From Croceimicrobium sp963977415 (GTDB lineage Bacteria; Bacteroidota; Bacteroidia; Flavobacteriales; Schleiferiaceae): a stretch of DNA of 64,000 nt. The position numbers and the translations under genes were made by a program. The notes under the pieces were generated by a model. That model had not been told where the DNA came from. It searched no databases and was given only the letters and a program-made list of their open reading frames with translations. Below are positions 50,130 to 59,684 of the stretch, piece after piece; positions within the stretch are counted from its first letter, which is position 1, and every line of letters begins with the position of its first letter. Location of the stretch: the NCBI GenBank assembly GCA_963977415.1, contig CAXBOS010000003.1, forward strand, positions 186,001 to 250,000. Reading direction: 5' to 3'.

Positions 50130-51695
50130 CTACAACAGATAATCCGTGGTCATGAAATTGCTTTCGCCATTCCTCAATACATCGCGAACTAAATCTTTCT
50201 GATCAACACTAGCGGCAACCAGAGTCCGAATGGAGAAGGAACGTAAAGCGTCATGCACACTTAATGTTCCCACCGCGCTATCCTTTCTCCCCGTAAAGGG
50301 CAGATAATCAGGGCCACGCTGGCAGCTGGCATTAATATTTACTCGGCATACTTGGTTTACCATGTGGTCTACCGCATAGGCAATAGTACTTTGGCTTTCA
50401 CTAAAGAGACTGCATTGCTGACCATAATCGGAAGCAGCGACGCTCTCCATCACTTCTTCTAAATCGTCGAATACTACCACTGGCACCACCGGACCGAATT
50501 GTTCTTCAGAAAAAATTCGCATATCCTTAGTCACAGGATATAATACCGCTGGGAAAAAAGAGGTGTCGTTTACCCGGCCACCCCTTTTATTAATCTGTTT
50601 CGCGCCATGATCCAAAGCGTCCTTCACATAAGCTTCCATTTCGGGAACCTTTTTAAGCTCGGGCAGAGGCGTCAAAACCGGATTTCGCAGCGGATGATCC
50701 AAGGCTAGCGCATCTACAGCAGTGCTTAATTTCGCCACAAAACTATCAGCTACCGCGCGGTGCACGAAAATAATTTTTAAAGCGGTACAGCGCTGACCAT
50801 TATAACTGAGTGCACCTTTTACCGACTCTTTTACCGCTGTGTCGAGTTCGGCATCGGCAAAAACAATGGCGGGATTTTTAGCCTCCAAACCTAAAATTTG
50901 ACGCAAGCGATTGGGCTTCGGATGCTGCGCTACTAAAGCATTGGAACTTTTTGAATTACCAATTAAAGCCAAAACGTCGATATCGCCGGTAGCCATCATC
51001 GGTCCGGCCAAAGTTCTACCCCGACCAAAAACTATATTCACCACGCCAGGAGGAAAGGCTTTTTGAAAGGCTTCCACCAAAGGTGTTAATAAGAGAACAC
51101 CATATTTCGCCGGCTTAAAGATGATCGTATTCCCCATTAAAACTGCCGGAATTAATAAACAAAAGGTTTCATTAAGTGGGTAATTGTAGGGGCCTAAACA
51201 TAAAACCACTCCCAAAGGACCGCGTCGAATTTGCGAAAGCATGCCGTCTTTGGCGCCAATGCGGGAGCCATCCCTTTGCATTTGTTTGTATTCGTTGATA
51301 GTATCGCGGATATATTCTACTGTGCGATCAAATTCTTGATAGGCAGCTTGTTCATTTTTGGCAATTTCCCACATTAACAATTGGCTAACCTCTTCGCGTT
51401 TTTCCGCCATTAACTCTAAGAAGTGCTCTAAAGCAGCCACTCTTTCATCGCTGCTAGCGGTAGGCCAAGCACCACGCCCATGGTTATAAGCAAGTTTAGC
51501 CGCTTCTAATGCTTCCATCCCTGCTTCTGTGCTCATCAATGGCGCTTCCCCTAGAACTGTTTTAGCAACCTTTCCGTCTGCTCCCACCTCTCCCATTGGT
51601 GAATAAACTATTTCAAAATCGCCAGTCCAGGTTTTTAATTGGCCATTTACTAAGTATTGATTCCACTTAAATGCCTTTGGTGTTTCTATCGTCAT
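50130..51695 (-). CDS. Aldehyde dehydrogenase, non-phosphorylating GAPDH (GapN)-like
   Basis: The ATG at 51695 gives 521 residues beginning MTIETPKAFKWNQYLVNGQ; the frame is open to 51860 but that extension has no family resemblance. ALDH motifs: GPYNYPLNETFCLLIPAVLMGNTIIFKPAKYG, catalytic Glu in LRQILGLEAKNPAIV, catalytic Cys in SYNGQRCTALKI, and EEQFGPVVPVVVF. The Asn-Tyr-Pro cofactor loop and length fit GapN-type NADP enzymes. It would oxidise glyceraldehyde 3-phosphate to 3-phosphoglycerate or another aldehyde. It lies between the fad operon and fadD. Confidence 0.85.
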   Translation of the reverse strand: MTIETPKAFKWNQYLVNGQLKTWTGDFEIVYSPMGEVGADGKVAKTVLGEAPLMSTEAGMEALEAAKLAYNHGRGAWPTASSDERVAALEHFLELMAEKREEVSQLLMWEIAKNEQAAYQEFDRTVEYIRDTINEYKQMQRDGSRIGAKDGMLSQIRRGPLGVVLCLGPYNYPLNETFCLLIPAVLMGNTIIFKPAKYGVLLLTPLVEAFQKAFPPGVVNIVFGRGRTLAGPMMATGDIDVLALIGNSKSSNALVAQHPKPNRLRQILGLEAKNPAIVFADAELDTAVKESVKGALSYNGQRCTALKIIFVHRAVADSFVAKLSTAVDALALDHPLRNPVLTPLPELKKVPEMEAYVKDALDHGAKQINKRGGRVNDTSFFPAVLYPVTKDMRIFSEEQFGPVVPVVVFDDLEEVMESVAASDYGQQCSLFSESQSTIAYAVDHMVNQVCRVNINASCQRGPDYLPFTGRKDSAVGTLSVHDALRSFSIRTLVAASVDQKDLVRDVLRNGESNFMTTDYLL

Positions 51696-51996
51696 CTTGT
51701 CGTTTATTTTTGTTTTTATTCCTAATCCTCGCACTATTGCATTAATGGAGAAATTTAAGGTTTTATGAGCTAAAATTAAAATCCATTGAAATTCTGGGGA
51801 ATTGCCTCGAATAAATATCTGCAATAAAATACCCGGCACAGAAACAATTGAATTAGCCATGAATCTCGCCCTTCAAAGAACCGAGTACCCATAAATTCCC
51901 CAATCCGCATCGAGCTCAACGCGCTGCGGTCTTACTCTTCCCCAAAAAAAAGGCCACCCAAATGGGCGACCTTAATTTTATCTAAGCTAGAAAAGA
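51696..51996. other. Leader region of the GapN-like gene
   Basis: This 301-bp stretch holds the GapN-like promoter, the fadD terminator (51944-51973) and a short GC-richer patch at 51904-51928 with a GCGCGTTG-like core (minus strand) also found in the 38340 repeat. No gene is supported. Confidence 0.45.
51944..51973 (-). terminator. Terminator of fadD
   Basis: AAGGCCACCCA (51950-51960) pairs with TGGGCGACCTT (51963-51973) with two wobble or mismatched positions. On the minus strand eight T follow. Confidence 0.7.
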
Positions 51997-53787
51997 CTAC
52001 TCGCCTTTTTTATGCCCATAAATTCTTTCATAATGATCTTGATGCAAGGCTAAAACCACCCGACGCTTTAATTTCAACGTTGGTGTTAACTCGCCACCAT
52101 CAATACTCCAAGTATGGTCGCTTAACTCAATTTTTTTCACTTGCTCCCATTTACCGAAATTCTCATTTAAGCGATTAACATCTTGCATGATACGAGACTT
52201 TATTTGCTCATTTTCAATGATTTCTTTTTCGGAACCGAAATTAATCCCCTTGCGTTCACAGTAAGATTTTAAGAACACAAAATCAGGCTGAACAATGGCC
52301 GCCGGGTGTTTCTCACCCTCGCCAATCACCATAATTTGCTCAATGAAATGCGATTCCTTAAAACGGGTTTCCATTAACTGAGGAGCAATATATTTCCCTC
52401 CCGAGGTCTTGAAAATCTCTTTTTTACGATCGGTGATTTTCAGGAAATCGCCATCAACAAACTGGCCGATATCGCCCGTATGGAACCAACCATCTTCAGT
52501 CAATACTTCTGCGGTGGCTTCGGGTTTATTATAATACCCCATCATTACATTTGGCCCCTTGCATAAGATCTCGCCGTCTTCTGCAATCTTCACCTCTACG
52601 TCTGCAATTAAGCGACCTACCGAACCAATTCGCTTTCTTCCTTTATCAGGACCGTTCACAGAAATTACAGGAGAGGTTTCGGTTAAACCATAACCTTCTT
52701 GAATATTAATTCCCGCTGCAGAAAATATACGTATTAAACGTGGGTTTAATGCCGCAGAGCCACTAGCAATGGCCTTGGTTCTTCCCCCAAGCGCCTCTTG
52801 CCATTTACTGAAGATTAACTTACGTGCTATTGCTAGTTTCAGTCCGTAAATGGGACCTTTTCCTTCCAATTCGTATTCTTCTCCTAATTCTAGAGCCCAG
52901 AAGAATAATTTCTTTTTAATACCCGTTAAATCAGAACCTTTAGCAACAATTTTATCGTAGATCTTTTCCAGTAAACGAGGTACAGCCGTAAAAATAGTAG
53001 GCTTTAACTCGCGAATATTGTCACCAATCATTTCCATGCTTTCGGCATAATAAATGGCAACGCCTTGATAGCAGTAGAGATAAATAAGCATGCGCTCGTA
53101 AACGTGACAAAGCGGTAAAAAACTTAAAGCCCTTTCGTCGCTACCTTCTGTTGGAATGCGGGCCACTGAAGCTAAGCTATTGGACGCAATATTGCGGTGA
53201 GAAAGCATTACCCCTTTGGGTCTACCTGTGGTTCCTGAGGTATAAATTAGCGTCGCTAAATCAGTTTCCTGCACCGCATCCATACGTTTCTCCAGTTCAA
53301 CCTGATGCTTATTGTCTTCACCTTTGGCTAAAAACTCTAGCCAATTTGGAGCCCCTTTTACTTCGTCGAAAGTGTAAATTTCTATTAATGAGTCCACCTT
53401 ATTTTTAATATGACTCACCTTTTCATAAAGTGCTTCATCTGAAACGAAAAGCATCTTTACCGCCGCATCATTAAATATATACTCGTAATCGTCTTCCGAT
53501 ATTGTAGGATACACTGGTACATCTACTGCACCAGTTTGCAGAGTCCCAATGTCGATAATATTCCACTCCCAACGATTGGTGGTAGAAGCGATAGCAATTT
53601 TATCGCCAGGCTGAATACCCATCTCAATAAAAGCACGACTGGCTTTTTCACTTAAATCGACGTATTCCTTAGTGGATACTGGGGTCCAAACCCCATTTAT
53701 TTTATTGGCTAATGAATCCTTTAATGGACAATTTGCAAGTTGATAGCGCGGAAAATCAAATAAACGCTTTGGCTCCTTTCCCTTCAT
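51997..53787 (-). CDS. fadD: Long-chain fatty acid–CoA ligase
   Basis: This 596-residue acyl-CoA synthetase supplies acyl-CoA for the beta-oxidation enzymes encoded nearby. AMP-binding loop LIYTSGTTGRPKGVMLSHRN, second motif GYGLTETSPVIS, and DGWFHTGDIGQF ... ITDRKKEIFKTSGGKYIAP; the last two are the long-chain (AMP-dependent, FACL) versions. The extended C-terminus (HTWSIDGGELTPTLKLKRR) is typical of Bacteroidota/eukaryote-like long-chain ligases. No membrane segment. It has its own terminator and no palindromic fad element was noticed at its promoter. Confidence 0.92.
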   Translation of the reverse strand: MKGKEPKRLFDFPRYQLANCPLKDSLANKINGVWTPVSTKEYVDLSEKASRAFIEMGIQPGDKIAIASTTNRWEWNIIDIGTLQTGAVDVPVYPTISEDDYEYIFNDAAVKMLFVSDEALYEKVSHIKNKVDSLIEIYTFDEVKGAPNWLEFLAKGEDNKHQVELEKRMDAVQETDLATLIYTSGTTGRPKGVMLSHRNIASNSLASVARIPTEGSDERALSFLPLCHVYERMLIYLYCYQGVAIYYAESMEMIGDNIRELKPTIFTAVPRLLEKIYDKIVAKGSDLTGIKKKLFFWALELGEEYELEGKGPIYGLKLAIARKLIFSKWQEALGGRTKAIASGSAALNPRLIRIFSAAGINIQEGYGLTETSPVISVNGPDKGRKRIGSVGRLIADVEVKIAEDGEILCKGPNVMMGYYNKPEATAEVLTEDGWFHTGDIGQFVDGDFLKITDRKKEIFKTSGGKYIAPQLMETRFKESHFIEQIMVIGEGEKHPAAIVQPDFVFLKSYCERKGINFGSEKEIIENEQIKSRIMQDVNRLNENFGKWEQVKKIELSDHTWSIDGGELTPTLKLKRRVVLALHQDHYERIYGHKKGE

Positions 53788-53830
53788 TTATATTTGAGTC
53801 TTGTTTATTGGCTAAATATAAAGGGAAATT

Positions 53831-54730
53831 TTAAGATTTTTGGCCTCCGCGCCAAGCTATTATTCTTTCTTGGTAAATTACGTTTAAAGGATCGTAAACC
53901 GCATTGCTGCGTTCATAATGCCAGCGCTCTAAAATTTCCCGCCGTTCGGTCCCCTCAAAAAAGACACGGCGAGCGCGTTTTACTTCTCTAAAAAATTTCT
54001 CGGTCCGATACCAATAATGCTTAATATGCAAGGGCGACAAAAGCAATCGCTTTTCCCTGGGACGATATTCTTGCCCATCTTGCCAGCGCAGCCGAGCGAA
54101 AGGACTGTATAATGGATAGTGGGGATTTTTATTAAAAAAACGCGCGCCATAACCACTTTGCACGATGGTTTTCATCGTATAATTTTCAGCGTATAAATCG
54201 GGAAAGCGGCGGTTTAATTTCTCTATCAAAAACTCACCCTCCTCTATTTTCTCTACGTGCGCCGTGCCATACATCAGCCAATTCAGCACTAGGCCACCAC
54301 TTTTTTCACTCTTCGGTAGATGCGTTTTAAGATCATCTCCTGGTAAGGGAAAAATATATTCGTCGCTGTCTATAAAAGCGATCCATTGATAGTCTTTCCC
54401 TAAATCGCGCAGGGCTTTATTTTTATGAAACTCTTCTCGAACATAGAAATCAGAGTGATCAATACTGTCCTCCCATTCCAAAATGCCCATCTGCCGATAA
54501 GGCTCTAAAACCGCTGCAAAATTATCTTCACTATCGTCATTTGTGAGACGAATAAAATCTACCCCATGCGCAAAATGAAAGTCGAGCCACTCCTTTAAAA
54601 AACTAGCTTCATTTTTAAACATGGCATGCAGGGCCAATTTACCATTGCGCGGTTTCTTAGCGAATAGCTGACGGAATATTGCGAAGATTTTCTGCCAGAA
54701 ATAAGACCAATGATAGAGGAGCTTTTGCAA
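53831..54730 (-). CDS. Family 92-type glycosyltransferase
   Basis: This is a 299-residue enzyme. LALHAMFKNEASFLKEWLDFHFAHGVDFI opens the GT92 (former DUF23) domain, and WIAFIDSDEYIFPL holds the metal-binding DxD. IKHYWYRTEKFFREVKRAR near the C-terminus is also typical. A basic, partly hydrophobic N-terminus (LYHWSYFWQKIFAIFRQLF) may sit on the membrane. It ends 2 bp after the amidohydrolase gene stop region on the same strand and so may share its transcript. Acceptor unknown; a second surface-glycan gene outside the main cluster. Confidence 0.82.
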   Translation of the reverse strand: MQKLLYHWSYFWQKIFAIFRQLFAKKPRNGKLALHAMFKNEASFLKEWLDFHFAHGVDFIRLTNDDSEDNFAAVLEPYRQMGILEWEDSIDHSDFYVREEFHKNKALRDLGKDYQWIAFIDSDEYIFPLPGDDLKTHLPKSEKSGGLVLNWLMYGTAHVEKIEEGEFLIEKLNRRFPDLYAENYTMKTIVQSGYGARFFNKNPHYPLYSPFARLRWQDGQEYRPREKRLLLSPLHIKHYWYRTEKFFREVKRARRVFFEGTERREILERWHYERSNAVYDPLNVIYQERIIAWRGGQKS

Positions 54731-54732
54731 AA

Positions 54733-56367
54733 TTATTTACGGTAAACTTCTTGACCATTTAAATAGGTAGCCTGCACTTCTAAGCTACTCATTTCTTGGG
54801 CACTCAAGGTAGATAAGTCCTGATCGAAGATTATGAAATCGGCATATTTCCCTGCTTCCAAAGTACCTTTTTTCTTCTCCTCGAAAGAGGCATAAGCGCC
54901 CCACTCTGTCATACCACGAATAGCATCTTCAAAAGATAAAGCCTCTTCCGCGCGGAAACCCTTGGGCGGATAACCATCGGCATCTTGGCGTAAATAAGCC
55001 GAGCGTAAAGTAAATAGCGGATTTATTGCTTCTACGGGAAAGTCGGTTCCTAAAGGCAGTTTCGCACCCAGCTTCAAAAAGCTTTGGGCCGAATAAGCAT
55101 ATTTCATTCGTTCAGCGCCTAAACGCTGATCGGCCCAATACATATCGCTAGTAGCGTGGGTGGGTTGAATGGAAGGAATAATGCCCGCTGCCACCATGCG
55201 TTTTTGATCCGCGGGATGTACAATTTGCGCGTGTTCAATACGCCAGCGACGATCATCTAAACCCGCTAAAGCCTGAGAATAAATATCTATCGCCAAGCGG
55301 TTGGCTGAATCGCCAATGCCGTGAATACACATCTGCCAGCCCAGCTGAGCGAGAGAATCGGCCATCATTTTAAAATAGCTTGCCTCCTTTAATTGTAAAC
55401 CATAATTGGTGGAGTCATCGCTATAAGGTGCTAATAACAGAGCTCCGCGAGAACCAAGGGCGCCATCCAAATAAAATTTAGCGCTTTTTACCCGTAAGGT
55501 GGGGCTTTCAATGGGGGCTTTCAAATACTTAGCTAAAGAAGCAGGCTCATCGGAAACCATGGCATTGACACGAATTTGTAAAGATGTATCTGCGTAAAGC
55601 GATTGTAATAATTCAATATCTGCGGCTAGTAAACCCGCATCTGTTAGCGAAGTGACTCCTTTGGCAAATAAATTGGCCTGCGCTTCCATTAAAGCCTCTT
55701 TTTGAAGGGCTAGATCCATGGCAGGAAGTTCAATAAGATCGGTGGCGTTATCGATTAAAATGCCGGTAAATCCCTGCGCATCTTGCAAAAGCGTACCGCC
55801 TACTAAAGTTTCATTGCCGCTTAAACCTGCTTGGCGCAAAGCAGCCGTATTAATAATGGCGGCGTGGCCATCGATGCGACTAAGGTAAACGGGAGTTTCG
55901 GGGAAAAGACTATCGAGACTACTGCGATGAGGATAGGATTTATCCGCCCAATCGTTCTGGTCCCAGCCGCGGCCAATAATATAATCGCTGGGGTATTTAT
56001 TTTGAAAATCGACTACGCGTGCCAGCGCATCTGCCCAAGAGCGGGTACCCATTAAATTTACCTTGCGTAAACCACGGGCATAGCCTACGAAGTGAGCGTG
56101 GGCATCGTTAAAACCAGGATAAACATAAGCGCCTTTTAAGGATTGGGTATTTGTAGCAGTGTAGCTCTGCAAAATCTCCGCACTACTACCGGTGGCGACA
56201 ATCTTACCATCTTTAATAGCCATCGCTTCGAGCACAGAAAAATTAGCATTTACGCTAAAAATTTTCGCGTCGGTAATAATAAGGTCAACATTTTCTTTGC
56301 TTTCCGTACAAGAGAAAAGTCCAAAAAATATTGTCAAAAGAAGCTGGTAGCGGATGATTATGCGCAT
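54733..56367 (-). CDS. Amidohydrolase of the Amidohydro_3/YtcJ type, exported
   Basis: This is a 544-residue metal-dependent hydrolase with a lipoprotein-like N-terminus ending FFGLFSC (Cys 20), so probably periplasmic and anchored. AYVYPGFNDAHAHFVGYARG has the first metal ligands, GRGWDQNDW is the YtcJ hallmark, MCIHGIGDSANRLAIDIY and RIEHAQIVHPAD carry further His ligands, and GTDFPVEAINP the catalytic Asp. Substrate is unknown (N-substituted formamide or ureide-like compounds in relatives). It is divergent from a small operon; about 120 bp separate the starts. Confidence 0.88.
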   Translation of the reverse strand: MRIIIRYQLLLTIFFGLFSCTESKENVDLIITDAKIFSVNANFSVLEAMAIKDGKIVATGSSAEILQSYTATNTQSLKGAYVYPGFNDAHAHFVGYARGLRKVNLMGTRSWADALARVVDFQNKYPSDYIIGRGWDQNDWADKSYPHRSSLDSLFPETPVYLSRIDGHAAIINTAALRQAGLSGNETLVGGTLLQDAQGFTGILIDNATDLIELPAMDLALQKEALMEAQANLFAKGVTSLTDAGLLAADIELLQSLYADTSLQIRVNAMVSDEPASLAKYLKAPIESPTLRVKSAKFYLDGALGSRGALLLAPYSDDSTNYGLQLKEASYFKMMADSLAQLGWQMCIHGIGDSANRLAIDIYSQALAGLDDRRWRIEHAQIVHPADQKRMVAAGIIPSIQPTHATSDMYWADQRLGAERMKYAYSAQSFLKLGAKLPLGTDFPVEAINPLFTLRSAYLRQDADGYPPKGFRAEEALSFEDAIRGMTEWGAYASFEEKKKGTLEAGKYADFIIFDQDLSTLSAQEMSSLEVQATYLNGQEVYRK

Positions 56368-56444
56368 AGTTCGTATTTTTTTACAAACCTACTGAGAATG
56401 ATTAGATCTTCTTCAGGACACATATCAGCATTAAAATAAATTTG

Positions 56445-56466
56445 GTTTATAATGTAAACTAGTTTA
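56445..56466. promoter_or_regulatory. Operator-like inverted repeats upstream of the wHTH operon
   Basis: GTTTA (56445-56449), TAAAC (56455-56459) and GTTTA again (56462-56466) form overlapping inverted repeats, including the perfect 12-nt palindrome TAAACTAGTTTA (56455-56466), 22 bp before the first start codon. It is a candidate site for the winged-helix regulator encoded third in this operon. Confidence 0.5.
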
Positions 56467-56487
56467 TGTTTGTTAAAAATTAAAACT

Positions 56488-56982
56488 ATGAAAACACTAA
56501 TCTTACTTTTAGCCATTAGCCTTCAACTGAGCGCCCAAAACAATATAGCCGAAGAATTAGGCTGGATGCTTGGAGAATGGGAAGGCACCGCTAGTACCAG
56601 TCAAGCCAATCAAGAACAAATAGAATTTAGCCAAAAAGAATTCGTGCGATGGGGCGCAGGCAAAACTGTTCTGGTAATCGATGGCATTGGGCGAATCGCA
56701 TCCAAAGAGGAGCCTATTTTCAACGCAACCGGCCTGCTCTACCTTGATGAAGAAAGCAATAGCTATAAGTTACATAGCTTCACAAAGGACAAGAAAACAA
56801 TTATTGCTGACTTTAAAATGACTGGCGATAAAAAAGCTGAATGGTCTTTTACCGTTCCCAACGGAACTTTAATTTATAAAATAGATGCGCAAGACGGCAT
56901 CTGGAAAGAAAAGGGCTATTTCCAGCCTAAAGATAGCAATGCGATGTATCCTTTTTTCGAAATGAAGCTCAATAAAATTTAA
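56488..56982 (+). CDS. Exported DUF1579-like lipocalin-type protein
   Basis: The ATG at 56488 gives 164 residues with signal peptide MKTLILLLAISLQLSAQ. The mature part begins ELGWMLGEWEGTAST and continues as a beta-rich fold resembling DUF1579 and related heme/lipid-binding-like barrels (FNATGLLYLDEESNSYKLHSF). The ligand is unknown. It is first in a three-gene operon with a membrane protein and a winged-helix regulator, 6 bp before the next start. Confidence 0.75.
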   Translation: MKTLILLLAISLQLSAQNNIAEELGWMLGEWEGTASTSQANQEQIEFSQKEFVRWGAGKTVLVIDGIGRIASKEEPIFNATGLLYLDEESNSYKLHSFTKDKKTIIADFKMTGDKKAEWSFTVPNGTLIYKIDAQDGIWKEKGYFQPKDSNAMYPFFEMKLNKI

Positions 56983-56988
56983 ATTACC

Positions 56989-57564
56989 ATGAATACCGCC
57001 CAAGAACAACTACAGTTAATCGACCGCATGATTAAGCAGTCGCAGCAGAAAATTAGCGACAACGGACAATTTTACTTATTATGGGGTTGGATAGCACTAG
57101 CCGCCAGCTTAATGCATTACGCCTTATTAAACTTCTCGGACTTTAATATGCCGTGGATTGTTTGGCCCATTTTAATGGGCGGCGGAGGGATTGCCGCCTG
57201 GATTATGGGAAGCAAAAGCAGAAAACAAGCTGAACGCACGCTATACAGTGATAAAGTGTTACCCTATTTATGGGGAGGCAGTAGCATTAGCATGTTTATT
57301 CTACTAGTTCTAGGCAATAAAATTGGCTGGACTAATGTATACCCGATACTATTATGTATTTGGGCTGTAGGCCTTTTCAGTTCAGGGGCTTTAATTCGGT
57401 TCAAACCTTTAATATATGCTGCTGTTTTAAATTGGATCTTAGCTATTTTTGCCTTCTTTGTCGCCTTTGATATCCAATTATTATTAATCGCTTGCTCCAT
57501 GCTTTTCTCCTATTTAGTGCCCGGATACATGCTGCAAGCCCAAGCGCGCCGCGATGCTGCCTAA
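56989..57564 (+). CDS. Six-segment membrane protein of unknown function
   Basis: This is a 191-residue inner-membrane protein. After a cytoplasmic helix (EQLQLIDRMIKQSQQKISD) come about six hydrophobic segments, for example QFYLLWGWIALAASLMHYAL and PIIL/CIWAVGLFSSGALI-type helices. I know no named family with certainty. Its 3' end overlaps the regulator gene by 11 bp, a constant pairing of small membrane protein and winged-helix regulator in Bacteroidota, suggesting the regulator may respond to or control it. Confidence 0.75.
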   Translation: MNTAQEQLQLIDRMIKQSQQKISDNGQFYLLWGWIALAASLMHYALLNFSDFNMPWIVWPILMGGGGIAAWIMGSKSRKQAERTLYSDKVLPYLWGGSSISMFILLVLGNKIGWTNVYPILLCIWAVGLFSSGALIRFKPLIYAAVLNWILAIFAFFVAFDIQLLLIACSMLFSYLVPGYMLQAQARRDAA

Positions 57565-57844
57565 CTTAAACCCACTTTTACATAATCAACTACGCTTAAG
57601 CATTGTCTCCCTTTTAATTGGTCTTGAAAAAGCAGATTTCACTTTCCTGCTCAAGGAAACGGGAGCCAGCAAAGGCAACCTCAGCGTGCAAATCAACAAG
57701 CTGAAGGAGGCAGAATACATTACCGTAAACAAGAGCTTCGTGAATAACTATCCAAAAACGGAATGCGCCCTCAGTCCAAAAGGCATCAAAGCTTTTGAGG
57801 AATATGTGGCCGGGATCAAAAAATATATTGATCCCAATCCATAA
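57554..57844 (+). CDS. Winged-helix transcriptional regulator
   Basis: This is a 96-residue DNA-binding protein: LRLSIVSLLIGLEKADFTFLLKETGASKGNLSVQINKLKEAEYITV is a winged helix-turn-helix of the HTH_34/MarR-like type, with a short wing and C-terminal helix for dimerisation. No effector domain. It is last in the three-gene operon, overlapping the membrane-protein gene by 11 bp, and probably acts on the inverted repeats at 56445-56466. Confidence 0.88.
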   Translation: MLPNLNPLLHNQLRLSIVSLLIGLEKADFTFLLKETGASKGNLSVQINKLKEAEYITVNKSFVNNYPKTECALSPKGIKAFEEYVAGIKKYIDPNP

Positions 57845-57875
57845 AAAAATCCCCTTAGCTAAAACTAAGGGGATT
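57843..57875. terminator. Bidirectional terminator between the wHTH operon and fumC
   Basis: AATCCCCTTAG (57848-57858) pairs with CTAAGGGGATT (57865-57875), loop of 6, with an A run on the left and a T run on the right. It serves both convergent transcripts. Confidence 0.85.
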
Positions 57876-57897
57876 CCATTTTTATCCTAATCGTTTC

Positions 57898-59289
57898 TTA
57901 ACGACCAATCATATCCTCAGGTCTAACCCAAGCGTCGAATTCCTCGCCCGTGGTATAACCTAAATTAATGGACTCCTCTTTTAAGGTCGTGCCGTTTTCA
58001 TAAGCGGTTTTGGCAATCTTAGCCGCTTTTTCGTAACCAATTTTGGTATTCAAAGCCGTTACCAGCATTAAAGAATTATCTACGTGCTTTTTAATCACCT
58101 CGTGGTTGGGCTCTATGCCAATAGCACAATGCTCATCAAAACTCACACAAGCATCACCGATTAATTGCGCAGACTCTAATACGGCTCTCGCCATAACGGG
58201 TTTAAACACATTCAGCTCATAATGACCCGTTGCACCACCCATGGTAACCGTGGTATCATTACCCATAACCTGGGCGCAAACCATGGTCATTGCTTCCGCT
58301 TGAGTAGGGTTCACTTTACCGGGCATAATAGAAGAACCGGGCTCATTAGCCGGAATTAAAATCTCTCCAATACCTGCGCGCGGACCGCTAGCTAAAAGAC
58401 GAATATCATTAGCGATTTTCATCAAGCTTACCGACAATTGCTTTAAAGCGCCGTGGCTTTCTACTAAAGCATCATGCGCCGCTAAAGCTTCAAATTTATT
58501 TTCAGCCGTACGGAAAGGTAAACCGGTAAAGTCAGCAATTTTCGTCGCTACTAATTCCGCATAACCTTTCGGCGTGTTAATACCCGTTCCTACCGCCGTT
58601 CCGCCTAAAGCGATTTCCGACAAGTGATCTAAAGTATTATTAAGTGCTTTTAAACCGTGGTTTAGTTGCGAAACATATCCGCTAAACTCCTGACCTAAAG
58701 TTAAAGGTGTTGCATCCATTAAATGCGTGCGACCAATTTTCACCACATTATCAAATTTCTTCGACTTTGCCGCTAAGGTGTCGCGCAACTGCTCCACGCC
58801 TGGAATAGTTACCTCCACAATTTTCTTGTAGATAGCAATATGCATTCCCGTTGGGAAAGTATCGTTAGATGACTGCGATTTATTCACGTCATCATTGGGG
58901 TGGATGAAGCGTTCGCCTTCTCCTAAAGTATTGCCTTTAAGAACGTGAGCGCGGTTTGAAACCACTTCGTTCACATTCATATTACTCTGTGTACCCGAAC
59001 CCGTTTGCCAAACCACCAAAGGAAATTGGTCATCGTGCTGTCCTGCTAAAATCTCCTCACAAACCTGCGAAATAAGATCGCGCTTCTCGGTACTTAAAAC
59101 GCCCAAATCTGCATTGGCATGGGCCGCCGCTTTTTTCAAATAGGCAAAACCATAAACAATATCTAAAGGCATACTCGCCGCCGGACCAATTTTAAAGTTG
59201 TTGCGACTGCGCTCGGTTTGCGCACCCCAGTACTTATCGGCAGGCACTTGCACCTCGCCCATGGTGTCCTTTTCAATTCTGAAACTCAT
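57898..59289 (-). CDS. fumC: Class II fumarate hydratase
   Basis: This cytoplasmic TCA-cycle enzyme interconverts fumarate and malate. It has 463 residues, the standard length. WQTGSGTQSNMNVNEV, IGRTHLMDATPLTLGQEF (catalytic His) and the superfamily signature GSSIMPGKVNPTQ are all present, and the C-terminal VTALNTKIGYEKAAKIAKTA is typical of FumC rather than aspartase. The small membrane-protein gene is 17 bp upstream and may be co-transcribed. Confidence 0.96.
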   Translation of the reverse strand: MSFRIEKDTMGEVQVPADKYWGAQTERSRNNFKIGPAASMPLDIVYGFAYLKKAAAHANADLGVLSTEKRDLISQVCEEILAGQHDDQFPLVVWQTGSGTQSNMNVNEVVSNRAHVLKGNTLGEGERFIHPNDDVNKSQSSNDTFPTGMHIAIYKKIVEVTIPGVEQLRDTLAAKSKKFDNVVKIGRTHLMDATPLTLGQEFSGYVSQLNHGLKALNNTLDHLSEIALGGTAVGTGINTPKGYAELVATKIADFTGLPFRTAENKFEALAAHDALVESHGALKQLSVSLMKIANDIRLLASGPRAGIGEILIPANEPGSSIMPGKVNPTQAEAMTMVCAQVMGNDTTVTMGGATGHYELNVFKPVMARAVLESAQLIGDACVSFDEHCAIGIEPNHEVIKKHVDNSLMLVTALNTKIGYEKAAKIAKTAYENGTTLKEESINLGYTTGEEFDAWVRPEDMIGR

Positions 59290-59306
59290 ATTATTTGTAT
59301 TTGTTA

Positions 59307-59615
59307 TTAGAGGATAAGGGCGGTAATTGCTACAATTACCAGCACCAAATAGGCGGCAAAAATACCCCCATATCTCGTGGCGCTCAAATTTTTAGCGAAA
59401 AAATATAAGGCGATTGCACCCAAGCCAATGAAAGCCGAAAGCAAAGTGAAGGCACGTGGCCAATCTAAAGCGCTTTCACCATTTAGGCCCACCACGCTTT
59501 CGCTGTAGATTATAAAACTTTGTAAAATTGGCCAGCTATCAAAGCGCAAAGCCAGTAATAAAAAGGCACCCGCACAAATCAGGGCGCTGAAAGTCAAAAA
59601 TTTTCGAAAATTCAT
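59307..59615 (-). CDS. Small three-segment membrane protein
   Basis: The ATG at 59615 gives 102 residues with three hydrophobic segments (FLTFSALICAGAFLLLAL, FTLLSAFIGLGAIALYFF and GGIFAAYLVLVIVAITALIL). No family recognised. It is 17 bp upstream of fumC on the same strand and divergent from another tiny membrane-protein gene. Confidence 0.6.
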   Translation of the reverse strand: MNFRKFLTFSALICAGAFLLLALRFDSWPILQSFIIYSESVVGLNGESALDWPRAFTLLSAFIGLGAIALYFFAKNLSATRYGGIFAAYLVLVIVAITALIL

Positions 59616-59684
59616 AAGCTTTTTTAAAATGCCTTTTGCCAAAAAGGAAAATGCTGTACTTTAGCAGCCACAAAAATAAATCTA

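Noticed and set aside
53151..53408. 85-codon plus-strand frame inside fadD
   Set aside because: Antisense shadow of a well supported acyl-CoA synthetase.
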